A stretch of 39,819 bases of DNA, taken from positions 1 to 39,819 of the forward strand of contig CAJUDU010000019.1 of the NCBI GenBank assembly GCA_910584935.1, in the 5' to 3' direction. Position 1 is the first letter of the stretch. Each line of letters begins with the position of its first letter. This document shows, piece after piece, positions 1-8,561 of this stretch. This DNA is from an uncultured Butyricicoccus sp. (GTDB lineage: Bacteria > Bacillota > Clostridia > Oscillospirales > Butyricicoccaceae). The notes beneath the pieces were generated by a model. The model saw nothing but the letters and a program-made list of their open reading frames with translations, searched no databases and had not been told where the DNA came from. The position numbers and the translations under genes are program-made.

Positions 1-731
1 CTTTCTTTATTTTGCTCTCGTCGTCGATGCCCTTATGTGAACACGCCCTAGCATATTCCCATCTTCGCGGGATTGATGGCATGATGATAGACTTCTATGA
101 TTATCCAGACAAAGTCCATGAAATATTCCAAAAACTCACGACAGGATATATTAACAAACTCAAACAAATTGAACGGGAGAATCTATTATATAATAACGTC
201 GGAAACACATTTGTCGGTTCTGGTGGGCTTGGATGGACCAACCAATTACATCCTGACCCCAAAAATGTAAAACTAAAAGACATATGGGGACTATGTGAAG
301 CGCAGGATGCTGTTGGAATGTCACCTGGAATGTTTCATGAATTCATTTTCCCATATCACAAACAAGTTGCCGATTTGTTTGGATTAACTTGCTATGCGTG
401 CTGTGAACCAGCAGACCCATTCTGGGAAGACATCAAAACACTGCCTAATCTACGCCGTGTTTCAGTTTCCCAATGGGCAAATGCTGAAAAAATGAGCGAA
501 TATCTCGGGCGTGATTTTGTCTATTCTTACAAAGCATGTTCTTCTGATGTTGCTGTTCCAAATATGGATGAAAATCATGTGCGCAAGACATTAGCACATA
601 CATTGGCGCACACCAAAAATAACCATGTAGAGTTTATCTTAAAGGATTTACATACTATCGGAAATAAACCAGAGCAAGTATTCCGCTGGGTAGAAATCTT
701 ACGTGAAGAAATTGCAAAAATTTATGGTTAA
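1..731 (+). CDS. Uroporphyrinogen decarboxylase-family protein (methyltransferase-like), 5' partial
   Basis: The reading frame is open to the left edge of the window, so the true start is outside and only about the last 240 residues are present. The sequence resembles the C-terminal half of the URO-D/MtaA superfamily: a barrel strand with a cysteine-rich CYACCEP stretch, a conserved NLRRVSVSQWAN segment, and a late helix before the end. In the corrinoid methyltransferase branch such cysteines bind zinc and activate a thiol, but this member is divergent and the acceptor is unknown. It is not expected to make heme, because true HemE residues are not seen. The gene is visibly richer in A+T than the similar gene at 14723-15808, suggesting a different origin. 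A strong hairpin follows at 816-860. Confidence 0.75.
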   Translation, partial: FFILLSSSMPLCEHALAYSHLRGIDGMMIDFYDYPDKVHEIFQKLTTGYINKLKQIERENLLYNNVGNTFVGSGGLGWTNQLHPDPKNVKLKDIWGLCEAQDAVGMSPGMFHEFIFPYHKQVADLFGLTCYACCEPADPFWEDIKTLPNLRRVSVSQWANAEKMSEYLGRDFVYSYKACSSDVAVPNMDENHVRKTLAHTLAHTKNNHVEFILKDLHTIGNKPEQVFRWVEILREEIAKIYG

Positions 732-815
732 TCATTCCAACAGCTTGTATTCTACTTTAACTGTTATTGTTTGGCCATTGGTGCTTAATGGTTGAATATA
801 TCTTCAATAATGAAA

Positions 816-860
816 AAGCCGTCTGCGATCTTGAAAAATTTTCAAGGTCACAGACGGCTT
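816..860 (+). terminator. Long near-perfect hairpin, probable terminator
   Basis: An inverted repeat of about 21 base pairs (arms starting AAGCCGTCTG and ending CAGACGGCTT, one G-T pair, one mismatch) lies 85 bases after the partial URO-D-like gene. The following bases are T-rich but interrupted (ctatcaaatttt), so it may be a terminator or an mRNA-stabilising stem. The rest of 732-1015 shows no gene. Confidence 0.6.
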
Positions 861-1015
861 CTATCAAATTTTATATAATTTTCAGCATTCGAATCTGGTC
901 AATTGCGAAAAATTCCGTTTTGCATCTCTGGTTTCGTTATTCTGAAATAACGTTCCCCAAATTTCCTAATATATAGTCAGTAAAAATAGTTAAAAATTAA
1001 GAAAGAAGGGGTGTC

Positions 1016-1531
1016 CTGGAGAAAACAATTGCTCCTGAAATAACGGAAGAATTAACTCGGCTAAAGAAACTCACTCGAAAAACACGAAATGTGAAATTGC
1101 GCCAACGCTATGACATCATTCGCTTGTACCTGAGCGAACGACCAAAACCGGAAATCGCAGCGATATTAGATATTTCCCTGACTCAGGTTTACCTCATTGT
1201 GAATCTTTATAAGCGATTAAGCGTTGAAGGGCTGGAACTTACCCCCTGGTCGGAGTCGAAAACTGACAGATCAGCAAGAGGCGAAACTGCGCAGCGTCAT
1301 TACGGAAAAACTGCCAAAGGAAGTAGGCTTAGAGCCATACTGCAACTGGACAGCGCCTTTAGCGTGTAAATATGTAAAGGATCATTATGGAATTACGTTC
1401 AGTGAGCGAGGCATGAGGGCGTGAAGCTGCTAGGTATTTTGAACTATGAAACAGGGGATGTTTATGTTGAAGACCATAAATCCTATGACGCGCAAGTATT
1501 TCAGTCCTTCCTTAAATCAGGGGCTGCTTAA
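1016..1531 (+). pseudogene. IS630-family transposase remnant (frameshifted, internally deleted, truncated)
   Basis: Three pieces of one transposase can be read in changing frames. From about 1016 (CTG-GAG after a GAAGGGG stretch) comes an N-terminal helix-turn-helix region with the segment KPEIAAILDISLTQVYLIV. Near 1250 the frame shifts and continues with a winged-helix linker (LTDQQEAKLRSVI ... WTAPLACKYVKDHYGI ... FSERGMR) up to about 1424. From about 1421, in the original frame or close to it, comes a segment of the DDE catalytic core (GILNYETGDVYVEDHKSYDAQ) that ends in unrelated sequence near 1520. Much of the catalytic domain is missing, so the element cannot transpose by itself. Clear terminal inverted repeats were not found. 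Confidence 0.8.
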
Positions 1532-1885
1532 TTCTTGCGACCTTTCTTCTGATATGCCGGATGCCGACAGATCAGCGGCTACGGCCTCTAACATATTTGC
1601 CGGGGATGCCGAGCCATATTCCCTAAATACGATACCTCCGAACGTCAAGGCAAACGCCAGTATCTGCTCCATTAGAGCAAAGCCGTCGCCGTCCGAGAGT
1701 ATCACATCCAAAATTGCCAAATCCGGCTTTTCCGCTTTGGCGGCGGCAATTCCCGCTTTCATGTTGGCAGCAATCACAAGGCGCTGAAAGCCCTCGTCCG
1801 CTAAAATAGCCGATACCATTTTCAAAAGCTCCGGCTCGTCATCGACCAGCAGGAGTTTTTTGCTGTGTAAAAATGAATTGTCCAT
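1517..1885 (-). pseudogene. Response regulator receiver fragment fused to a probable sensor-kinase fragment
   Basis: The first 70 or so residues are a normal receiver domain: KKLLLVDDEPELL supplies the acidic pair, and PDLAILDVILSDGDGF holds the phospho-acceptor aspartate. After FALMEQI the sequence changes to a hydrophobic stretch, LAFALTFGGIVFREYGSASP, followed by MLEAVAADLSASGISEE. From memory this resembles the membrane-proximal N-terminus of the sensor kinases encoded next to such regulators. The simplest reading is one deletion that removed the end of the regulator and the start of the kinase. No DNA-binding domain remains. The 3' end abuts the IS630 remnant. The gene is divergent from the ABC transporter remnant at 2024, the usual layout of a peptide-antibiotic-sensing module. 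Confidence 0.65.
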
Positions 1886-2023
1886 CGTGACACCTCCTGT
1901 CCGCCCCCATTATAACATACTCATTCAACTTTATGGATAGCCCGTTGAAAAAGTAAGGTAAAAGTAAGGACAAGAGAATGTAGAAGTCAGGTTGATACTG
2001 TACCATAGGGGCAGAAAGGAGAT

Positions 2024-2410
2024 GTGTCTATGGACTATATCATCGCCACAGAGCAGTTGACGAAGAAATACAAAAATTTTACCTCCGTCAACAATGTTTC
2101 TATCCATGTCCGCAGGGACAGTATTTGCGGCTTTCTCGGCCCCAATGGAGCGGGCAAATCCACCACTATGAAGATGCTCCTGGGGCTGACCGCCCCCACA
2201 AAGTGTTGGGAAAATCTAGATGTAATACGCCGGATTTTGGACCTGCGGAAAAATACCGTGGAGGATGCCTTGGAGCTGGTAGGGCTGTCCGAATTTGGAG
2301 ATCGTCTTGCAAAGAAGTATTCCCTGGGCATGAAGCAGCGGCTTGACCTTGCCGGGGCTTCCGCTGACCCCGATGGACGTACTGCTGACCCAGCTTTACG
2401 GTATGATTAA
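2024..2410 (+). pseudogene. ABC transporter ATPase remnant, lantibiotic/bacitracin-resistance type
   Basis: The start is well marked: AAAGGAG lies a few bases upstream of the ATG. Residues 1-60 are a normal BcrA-type N-terminus with Walker A (GPNGAGKST). The protein then jumps from the LLGLTAPT segment to a part just before the ABC signature (KKYSLGMKQRL), so the Q-loop region is partly lost. After the signature the frame degenerates and no intact Walker B or switch histidine is present. At least two lesions are therefore implied. It sits divergently from the two-component remnant (1517-1885) and in front of permease debris (2411-2830), as expected of a decayed self-protection or resistance transporter. 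Confidence 0.75.
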
Positions 2411-2830
2411 TGATACTGAACCTGTTCGGTATCGTTGTCGCAGCCTGCATGGTCTACAACATGAAGTTTAAGGGCAGCGCAATCAAGAGCTCTCCATGAG
2501 CGTACCGGGGATGTATCTCTGCAAATTCCTGATCTTGACCGTCATGCTTTTTGTGGCGGTAACTCTGGAAAATCTGGCGCTTATGAAAATCGGTATGAGC
2601 GATCTGCCCCAGGAGACATTTGAAATGGGAACACTACTCTGCCATCACATCCATGCCGGTATTGTCCTTTATGGTGCTGATTTCCTCCCGCTTTGAAAAT
2701 ATGTGGGTTCCCTTTGGCGTGGGAGTTGCCGGTTTTTTAAGTGGGATGGCCCTGGCGTCATCAGCCGCAGCGGTCTTGATGGTGCATCCGTTCATTGTGA
2801 TATTCAAGCCTGCGGTGGCTAGGAAACAGA
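2411..2830 (+). pseudogene. Degraded ABC permease of the same transporter
   Basis: Hydrophobic permease segments are scattered over several frames: LFGIVVAACMVYNMKFKGSA near 2417, then YLCKFLILTVMLFVAVTLEN from about 2514, then SFMVLISSRFENMWVPFGVG and SGMALASSAAAVLMVHPFIV from about 2660 to 2805. The pieces keep the order of one membrane subunit, but no single frame joins them, so the gene carries frameshifts and deletions. It belongs to the ATPase remnant just upstream. A terminator-like hairpin follows at 2847-2880. Confidence 0.65.
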
Positions 2831-2846
2831 GGAATGAGCGAAGCAG

Positions 2847-2880
2847 AAACGGGCGGTGTCTTGCCGACATCGCCCGTTTT
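2847..2880 (+). terminator. Rho-independent terminator-like hairpin
   Basis: AAACGGGCGGTGTC pairs with GACATCGCCCGTTT (14 pairs, one G-T) around a 5-base loop, followed by TT. On the other strand the stem is followed by a short T run (GTTTCTGC), so it could stop transcription from either side between the decayed transporter and the convergent diguanylate cyclase gene. Confidence 0.6.
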
Positions 2881-2970
2881 CCGCTGCCCTTAAAAAACAT
2901 TGATTTTACTAGGGTTTTCCATGTTTTCTGATGGCAACACCCTTAAAGCGGCGGTACTTTTCTGTCTGTT

Positions 2971-4245
2971 TTATTTTTGCAGATCATGAAAACAGGCAAT
3001 GCCTTTGCCGCGACGTTTGGCTTCATACAGCGCCTTATCCGCGCAGTCATAAAATTCCGCAAAGGTGCAATTGGTATTCATACTGCATGCCGCACCAATA
3101 GAAAATGTCACCGATTCCCCATTGATAATCCGTTTGTCAAAATCGTTAAACGCATCGGTACACAAACTGGTGGCACGCTGATAAACCTTCTCCAGCGATT
3201 TGACGCGGTTAAGGAACACCATAAATTCATCACCGCCGAGCCGCCCGATGATATCCCCGATACGGAATGCTTTGGATAAAGTTTTTGCCAAATGGCACAA
3301 TACCTTGTCACCTGCCGGGTGGCCATAAGTGTCATTGATATGCTTGAAATCATCTAAATCAATAATCATCAGCACCTGTGGGCTGATTTCCCGTTCGCGC
3401 AGGCAATAAGCAATCATCTCCTGCACAGTTTCACGGTTATAGACATCAGTCAACAGATCATGCTGCGCACGCCGCCGCAATGCTTCTTCTTTTGCCTTGA
3501 TATCCTGGATATCCAGCAGACACCCAATATGCCGCAGTGGTTTGCCTTCGCTGTCCCGCAGTATGCCAACCTGGTAACGGCACCAAGCGGTTCGCCCATC
3601 CCCTGTGGGCAGCTGTACATCCCGTTGAATTTTTTCCACATGGTTCCCTTTGCCGCTGAAACCTGACTGGGTATCAACCACGAGTTCAGGTACTTGCGAC
3701 ATGGGCGCATATGGGTCAGACTGGAAGTCAGAAAGCTGTGGGCTGCGCCCAAACCGCTTTTCAAAATCACCATACAGCACAGTATGCCCAGTCTGGCAAT
3801 CCAAATCAAAGATAATATCATTGTTGATTTCTGCCAAAACACGCAGCCGTTCATCGCCCTGGCTTTCCTGTCCACGCCGATTCTTGTTTGCTGTCACATC
3901 GAGTTGAAACCCATAAACCAGCATGGAGCCATCATGGCAGGCAGCCAGCCGCACCACAGAAAATACCCACCGAATGCCCTGATCTTTCCGGATTACCCGG
4001 TATTCCGCACGCACTTCCTCTTGCTGGGCAGACCGGAATAATGTTTTCAGCGCTGGTCTGTCATCTGGGTGGATTAAGTTCCAAAAATTATTTTCTGAAA
4101 AGGCACGGAGTTCCGCCAACCCTGTGCATCCATATAGTTCCCATACCGCATCATTGCAGTATACTAAATCGCCATCCACGGACACGCAGAATACGCCTCC
4201 TGGCAACATGGATAAAAAATCTTTTACTTCCTGTATATTCTGCAT
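2971..4245 (-). CDS. PAS-PAS-GGDEF diguanylate cyclase
   Basis: The 424-residue protein should make cyclic di-GMP from two GTP. Two PAS-like sensor domains (about residues 5-120 and 130-250, each closing with a PAC-like strand and an LDVT or LDIQD sequence) lead through a short helix into a GGDEF domain (about 262-424). The catalytic motif is intact at 337-341 (RLGGDEF), the metal-binding IDLDDFK is at about 295-301, and the product-inhibition I-site RxxD (R328 to D331) is present five residues before the motif. No membrane segment or signal peptide is seen, so it is likely cytoplasmic and senses a ligand or redox state through PAS. It is transcribed alone from a promoter at 4306-4334, with GGGAGG before the ATG. 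The signal is not predictable. Confidence 0.92.
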   Translation of the reverse strand: MQNIQEVKDFLSMLPGGVFCVSVDGDLVYCNDAVWELYGCTGLAELRAFSENNFWNLIHPDDRPALKTLFRSAQQEEVRAEYRVIRKDQGIRWVFSVVRLAACHDGSMLVYGFQLDVTANKNRRGQESQGDERLRVLAEINNDIIFDLDCQTGHTVLYGDFEKRFGRSPQLSDFQSDPYAPMSQVPELVVDTQSGFSGKGNHVEKIQRDVQLPTGDGRTAWCRYQVGILRDSEGKPLRHIGCLLDIQDIKAKEEALRRRAQHDLLTDVYNRETVQEMIAYCLREREISPQVLMIIDLDDFKHINDTYGHPAGDKVLCHLAKTLSKAFRIGDIIGRLGGDEFMVFLNRVKSLEKVYQRATSLCTDAFNDFDKRIINGESVTFSIGAACSMNTNCTFAEFYDCADKALYEAKRRGKGIACFHDLQK

Positions 4246-4305
4246 AAATAATCCTCCCTCGCCTCTTCGCAGAAGCGGAGCCTCTTATCCTAATAGGTAT
4301 TTTTT

Positions 4306-4334
4306 ATTATATCAGATTTCGGACATACAGTCGA
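4306..4334 (-). promoter_or_regulatory. Sigma-A-type promoter for the diguanylate cyclase gene
   Basis: Read on the minus strand, TCGACT (4329-4334) and TATAAT (4306-4311) are separated by 17 bases. The -10 is perfect and the -35 is moderate. The transcript would have a leader of about 55 bases that includes a GC-rich imperfect hairpin before the ribosome site. Confidence 0.55.
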
Positions 4335-4384
4335 GGGGTAAATAAAATTTTTCATATTGGCAAACCCCAATCCCGAATTGCTAC

Positions 4385-4413
4385 TTTTACTGCCCATTTG
4401 CATCTGCTATAAT
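4385..4413 (+). promoter_or_regulatory. Candidate promoter for the MacAB-like exporter operon
   Basis: TGCTATAATGG supplies an extended -10 (TATAAT at 4408-4413). The best -35 at 17 bases is TTTTAC (4385-4390), which is weak. It implies a leader of roughly 200 bases before the adaptor start at 4625, in which no gene or known riboswitch was recognised. Confidence 0.45.
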
Positions 4414-4624
4414 GGTAAAGGAAGTACCGGCTTTATTTTTGCGTTTGTATGCAGTTTTGATGCAAATCCAGCGTATACTTTTGCTGTCTGGATTTATGGC
4501 AAGCTGCTTGACATGGCAGGACAGACACAGTATACTGTATCTGTGTATTAGTATGGCTGGTACAGTTATTTTGTTACAGCCCTTCATGTGGAGATGCAGG
4601 GACTGCCGGAAAGGAAGCACGCAA

Positions 4625-6535
4625 ATGAATGACAAAGAGATGACAACAGACCTTGGCAAAGGGGAAAAGGATGCTGTGGAAGGAATTTCCAAAGCTATGG
4701 ATGGCTCCCCGATGCCACAAGAGCAAAACACACCTCAAACAAACTCTGATGAACCCTCGGAACCTTCTGAACCCCCAGAAAAACCAGAGGAGCAAGACCC
4801 TGACGCCCCCATCCGCAACCGCTATGCTGATTTGATGAACAAACGCGGCAGGCGCATCCCAAAGCCAGTCAAAATGGGGCTGGCTGTGCTGGTGATTGCA
4901 GGGCTGTTTGCCGGTGGGTTTTACCTGGTGCATAAAACGGGTGAGAAGCCCGAAATCCTAAATGAAAAAACAGCATTTGCCGCAAGGGGCTATTTGGAAA
5001 CATACATAGAAGGCAGCGGTGCAGTTGCGGCACGCACCCAGGTGGAACTGGGCAAAGAACTGAAAGGCAAAGTATCCGAAGTGCTGGTGCAGGCTGGACA
5101 GCCGGTCAAAGCAGGCGACCGCCTGTTTGTCGTAGAACCGACCGAAGTGCGTGAGCAGTTAAGCGACGCCCAAAAGGATATGGTAGAAGCCCGGCGGTCA
5201 CTAGAGGAAGCCTCCAGCGAGGTCAGCGCCGCACAGAAAAATGTGGCAGAACTCACCACTACCGCGCCATTTTCCGGGCGCATCATCCCGCCAGAAGAAG
5301 CAAAAACCTGGCATATCGGCGATGAACTTGCCTCCGGCACCGAACTTGGCACACTCGTTGATGATACCGTGATGAAACTGCCACTGTATTTCAGCTACGC
5401 TTATATTAACGATATCCAGCCGGGCGCAGCGGCAAATGTATCCATCCCGGTGAATATGTCTACGGTTACTGGTTCTGTGGAATCGGTGGAGCCGATTGAG
5501 AAAATATCCGATGATGGCACCCGGATGTTCCGCGCTACCATTGCGCTGCAAAATGTGGGCGCACTCAAAAAGGGCATGGCTGCCACTGCTGAAGTGATGA
5601 CCACCACAGCAGGCAATGTAATGCCTGCTGAAACCGGGCTGCTGGAATATAGCCGCGAAGAAACCATTACCACCAAGCAGTCGGGCAAAATCACCCGCTT
5701 GGAAGGGTTAGATTATTACCGCTTTAATGCAGGGCAGGTCATTGTACAGCAGCAAAGCGATGAACTGTCCCGCGCAGTGGAAAGCGCTTCCCGCACGCTG
5801 CAAACCCAGCAGGAAATCATTGTGCAGAAACAGAAAAATATCACTGAACTTGAAAATATCATCCGCAATTCTGTGGTGACTTCACCGATTGATGGGGTTG
5901 TCCTCACCATGGATACCGCAGTAGATGCGGAGCTTGCCGGTGGGACTTCCCCCTGTGTGGTAGCGGATATGTCCTCGCTGGTGGTCAAAGCTGAAGTTTC
6001 CATGAATGATATTGAATCGGTTATGACCGGGCAGCCCGCAACCGTCACCAAATACACCGATACGGGCGATGAACAATTTACCGGCACGGTGGAAAGCGTA
6101 TCCATGCAAGCCAACCAGGACAGCAGTGGCGGCAATGGCGGCATGGCAACTTATACCGCCGTAATTGCGCTTGACCCATTGCCTGAAGGCACGTCCATTG
6201 CCATGGGGATGTATGTCAATTACCAAATCACAACCGCGCAGTCTGAAGATTGCGTTACCATCCCAACCCAAGCACTGGTCAATACCGAAGAAGGCACGGC
6301 TGTTTTTGCCAAACCGCTTGATGGGCAGGAATTTGAATCCACGATGCCCATCCCGGAAGGTGTGGAAGATATCCCAGAAGGTTTCCTGCTTGTGCCGGTT
6401 GCCGTGGGCATTTCAGACAGCACCAATGTGGAAATCCTCTCGGGCATTGAAGAAGGCACAGAAGTATTCCTTAGCGGGCCGCAGGATATGTATGAGGACA
6501 TGAACGGCGGCGAAGGCATGGTTATGGTCGGCTAA
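4625..6535 (+). CDS. MacA/HlyD-like membrane fusion (adaptor) protein with two adaptor modules
   Basis: I start the protein at the ATG at 4625, preceded by GGAAAGGAAG; the frame is open further upstream but has no better site. The 636-residue product has an acidic, proline-rich cytoplasmic tail (1-80), one membrane helix (about 84-102) and a long extracytoplasmic part. This holds two adaptor modules in tandem. Module 1 has lipoyl halves at about 140-172 and 213-248 around a short hairpin, then a barrel. Module 2 has lipoyl halves at about 342-376 and 417-448 around a coiled hairpin (about 376-415), then a barrel to about 540. A final domain (541-620) follows. Adaptors usually carry one such module. 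Downstream genes supply the ATPase and permease, so it is probably the extracytoplasmic arm of an exporter; the substrate is unknown. Confidence 0.88.
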   Translation: MNDKEMTTDLGKGEKDAVEGISKAMDGSPMPQEQNTPQTNSDEPSEPSEPPEKPEEQDPDAPIRNRYADLMNKRGRRIPKPVKMGLAVLVIAGLFAGGFYLVHKTGEKPEILNEKTAFAARGYLETYIEGSGAVAARTQVELGKELKGKVSEVLVQAGQPVKAGDRLFVVEPTEVREQLSDAQKDMVEARRSLEEASSEVSAAQKNVAELTTTAPFSGRIIPPEEAKTWHIGDELASGTELGTLVDDTVMKLPLYFSYAYINDIQPGAAANVSIPVNMSTVTGSVESVEPIEKISDDGTRMFRATIALQNVGALKKGMAATAEVMTTTAGNVMPAETGLLEYSREETITTKQSGKITRLEGLDYYRFNAGQVIVQQQSDELSRAVESASRTLQTQQEIIVQKQKNITELENIIRNSVVTSPIDGVVLTMDTAVDAELAGGTSPCVVADMSSLVVKAEVSMNDIESVMTGQPATVTKYTDTGDEQFTGTVESVSMQANQDSSGGNGGMATYTAVIALDPLPEGTSIAMGMYVNYQITTAQSEDCVTIPTQALVNTEEGTAVFAKPLDGQEFESTMPIPEGVEDIPEGFLLVPVAVGISDSTNVEILSGIEEGTEVFLSGPQDMYEDMNGGEGMVMVG

Positions 6536-6549
6536 GGGGGACAAATGCA

Positions 6550-7296
6550 ATGTTTGGCAAAAAGAAAAAACGCCCTGTCCCACAGCCAGCTGACCGCAGT
6601 TTGCTCATTGATGTCCGGCGGCTGAGCAAAATTTATAACGAAGGCAAAGAAAACGAAGTGCGTGCGCTGGATGACATTTCCTTACAAGTGCGCTGGGGAG
6701 AATTTCTCTGTATTTTAGGACAGTCCGGTTCTGGCAAATCGACGCTGATGAATATCCTAGGCTGTTTGGATATCCCAACGTATGGTGTTTATTATTTGGA
6801 TGGGCAGGCAGTAAGCAATATGCGCCCTTCTGTGCTTTCCGGTATTCGTAACCGTGAAATCGGTTTTATTTTTCAAGGGTTCAATCTAATTCCTGGCTTA
6901 ACCGCGCTGGAAAATGTGGAACTGCCGCTGATTTACCGTGGTATGCCTGCTTCCAAGCGGCGCGGGCTTGCGGTGGAAGCGCTGGTATCCGTTGGGCTTG
7001 AAAAACGCATCCACCACCGCCCCGGCGAAATGTCAGGCGGGCAGCAGCAGCGTGTCGCCATTGCCCGCGCCGTCGCGGCAAAGCCGCCGATTATTATGGC
7101 GGACGAACCGACTGGCAACCTGGACAGCAAATCCGGCGCGGAAATCATGCGCCAGCTTTTGGAGCTTAACCAGCAAGGCACATCAGTTATTCTCATCACC
7201 CATGATAACCAGCTTGCGGAAGTGGCAAAACGTATCATCACCATACAAGATGGGCATGTCATTTCTGACCGCGCCGGAAGGGGGGATTTCCAATGA
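6550..7296 (+). CDS. MacB/LolD-type ABC transporter ATPase
   Basis: The 248-residue ATPase drives the exporter formed with the permease that follows. It has Walker A GQSGSGKST (57-65), Q-loop Q109, signature MSGGQQQRVAIARA (161-174), Walker B IIMADEPTGNLD (181-192) and switch histidine in LITHDN. All catalytic positions are intact. The family powers mechanotransmission by FtsX-fold permeases rather than classical channel transport. A basic extension (FGKKKKRPVPQP) precedes the domain. The gene lies 14 bases after the adaptor gene, and its TGA overlaps the permease ATG as ATGA, indicating coupled translation. Confidence 0.93.
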   Translation: MFGKKKKRPVPQPADRSLLIDVRRLSKIYNEGKENEVRALDDISLQVRWGEFLCILGQSGSGKSTLMNILGCLDIPTYGVYYLDGQAVSNMRPSVLSGIRNREIGFIFQGFNLIPGLTALENVELPLIYRGMPASKRRGLAVEALVSVGLEKRIHHRPGEMSGGQQQRVAIARAVAAKPPIIMADEPTGNLDSKSGAEIMRQLLELNQQGTSVILITHDNQLAEVAKRIITIQDGHVISDRAGRGDFQ

Positions 7297-8543
7297 ACTG
7301 GCTGCAAACCATCCGCATGGCGCTGAAAAGCATTTTAGGCAACAAAGTGCGTTCGCTGCTGACCATGCTTGGCATTATTATTGGTGTGGCAGCGGTTATT
7401 ACTTTGGTATCCTCCATCCAAAGCAAAGCCACCCTGACCCGAATGCAGTATGAAGCCATGGGGGTTAACACCATACAAATCTATGGCTGGGGCGGCAAAA
7501 CCAAGGACTGGGATGAATTTGAAACTTTTTTAGATACCGATTTAAGTGATAAAATCAATGGCTGGTCGCCGATGAGCCAATTTAACGACTGGGATGGCAA
7601 GGGTATCCAATACCGCACTATGACGCTGTCCAATGATAAAAGCTATACCTATATGTATTATGGCAACCAATATTATGGCACTGTGACCAACAATGTGATT
7701 ACTGCCGGGCGGGATATCACAGAAGCCGACTGCACCAGCCGTGCACGGGTATGTGTCATTGGGGAAACACTGCGCAGATACTTTTTTGGTGCAATGAGCC
7801 CCATCGGGCAAAAAATCCGCATCAGCGGCAAGAGTTTTGAGGTTATCGGCGTGTATAAAGGCAGGTTTGGCGGCAAAATGAATACGGAAGACCAAATGCT
7901 GGTCATGCCGTACACGCTGCAAAACGCTATGATGACCGTCAGCTATTATACCGACAAACAATATGTCATCCAAGCGAAAAGCAAAGAAGATATTGAGTCT
8001 GTAATGACTGCGGCAAAGGACATGATGCAGGCACGCTGTGAAAGCAATAATGGTTATTTTGACGCATATTCCTCCAGTGAATGGCAGGAACAGGAAGCAG
8101 CGGAAGCCGAACAGAATGCCTTGCTGATGGGCGGCGTCGCGATGATTTCACTGCTGGTCGGCGGCATCGGCATTATGAATATTATGCTGGTATCGGTCAC
8201 CGAGCGCACTCGTGAAATTGGCATCCGTATGGCAATCGGCGCACGGCGACGAGATATTATCATGCAGTTTCTAGTGGAAGCGGCATCTGTTTCCTGCTGT
8301 GGCGGGCTAATCGGCATTGTTGTGGGCTGTTTTGGCGCCGCGATTATGGGCAATATTATGCTTTCCCAACAGCTTAGCGAAAATATGTGGATGCCGGAGG
8401 TGGAAAAATTCACCGTACTGCCCAGCCCGGAATTGATTGCAGCAGCATTCCTGTTTTCCGCACTGCTTGGTATTATTTTTGGCATCTATCCGGCAAATAA
8501 AGCCTCCAAACTCCAGCCGGTGGAAGCCCTCCGGATACAATGA
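7293..8543 (+). CDS. MacB/FtsX-type ABC transporter permease
   Basis: The 416-residue protein has the MacB layout: one N-terminal helix (about 20-42, LLTMLGIIIGVAAVITLVS), a large extracytoplasmic domain (about 45-275), and three C-terminal helices (about 278-300, 330-355, 385-408). The short loop ERTREIGIRMAIGARRRDI after the second helix is the typical ATPase-coupling element of the FtsX family. It pairs with the ATPase encoded just upstream (4-base overlap). With the double adaptor and the SLH protein of the same operon it should form a system that moves a peptide, lipid or glycan at the outer face of the membrane; the substrate cannot be deduced. Confidence 0.92.
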   Translation: MNWLQTIRMALKSILGNKVRSLLTMLGIIIGVAAVITLVSSIQSKATLTRMQYEAMGVNTIQIYGWGGKTKDWDEFETFLDTDLSDKINGWSPMSQFNDWDGKGIQYRTMTLSNDKSYTYMYYGNQYYGTVTNNVITAGRDITEADCTSRARVCVIGETLRRYFFGAMSPIGQKIRISGKSFEVIGVYKGRFGGKMNTEDQMLVMPYTLQNAMMTVSYYTDKQYVIQAKSKEDIESVMTAAKDMMQARCESNNGYFDAYSSSEWQEQEAAEAEQNALLMGGVAMISLLVGGIGIMNIMLVSVTERTREIGIRMAIGARRRDIIMQFLVEAASVSCCGGLIGIVVGCFGAAIMGNIMLSQQLSENMWMPEVEKFTVLPSPELIAAAFLFSALLGIIFGIYPANKASKLQPVEALRIQ

Positions 8544-8561
8544 AAGAGGTGGGACAACAAC

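Noticed and set aside
4412..4624. Longer N-terminus for the adaptor, starting at 4412
   Set aside because: This start overlaps the -10 promoter element, has no ribosome site, and adds sequence not seen in adaptors. The ATG at 4625 has GGAAAGGAAG.
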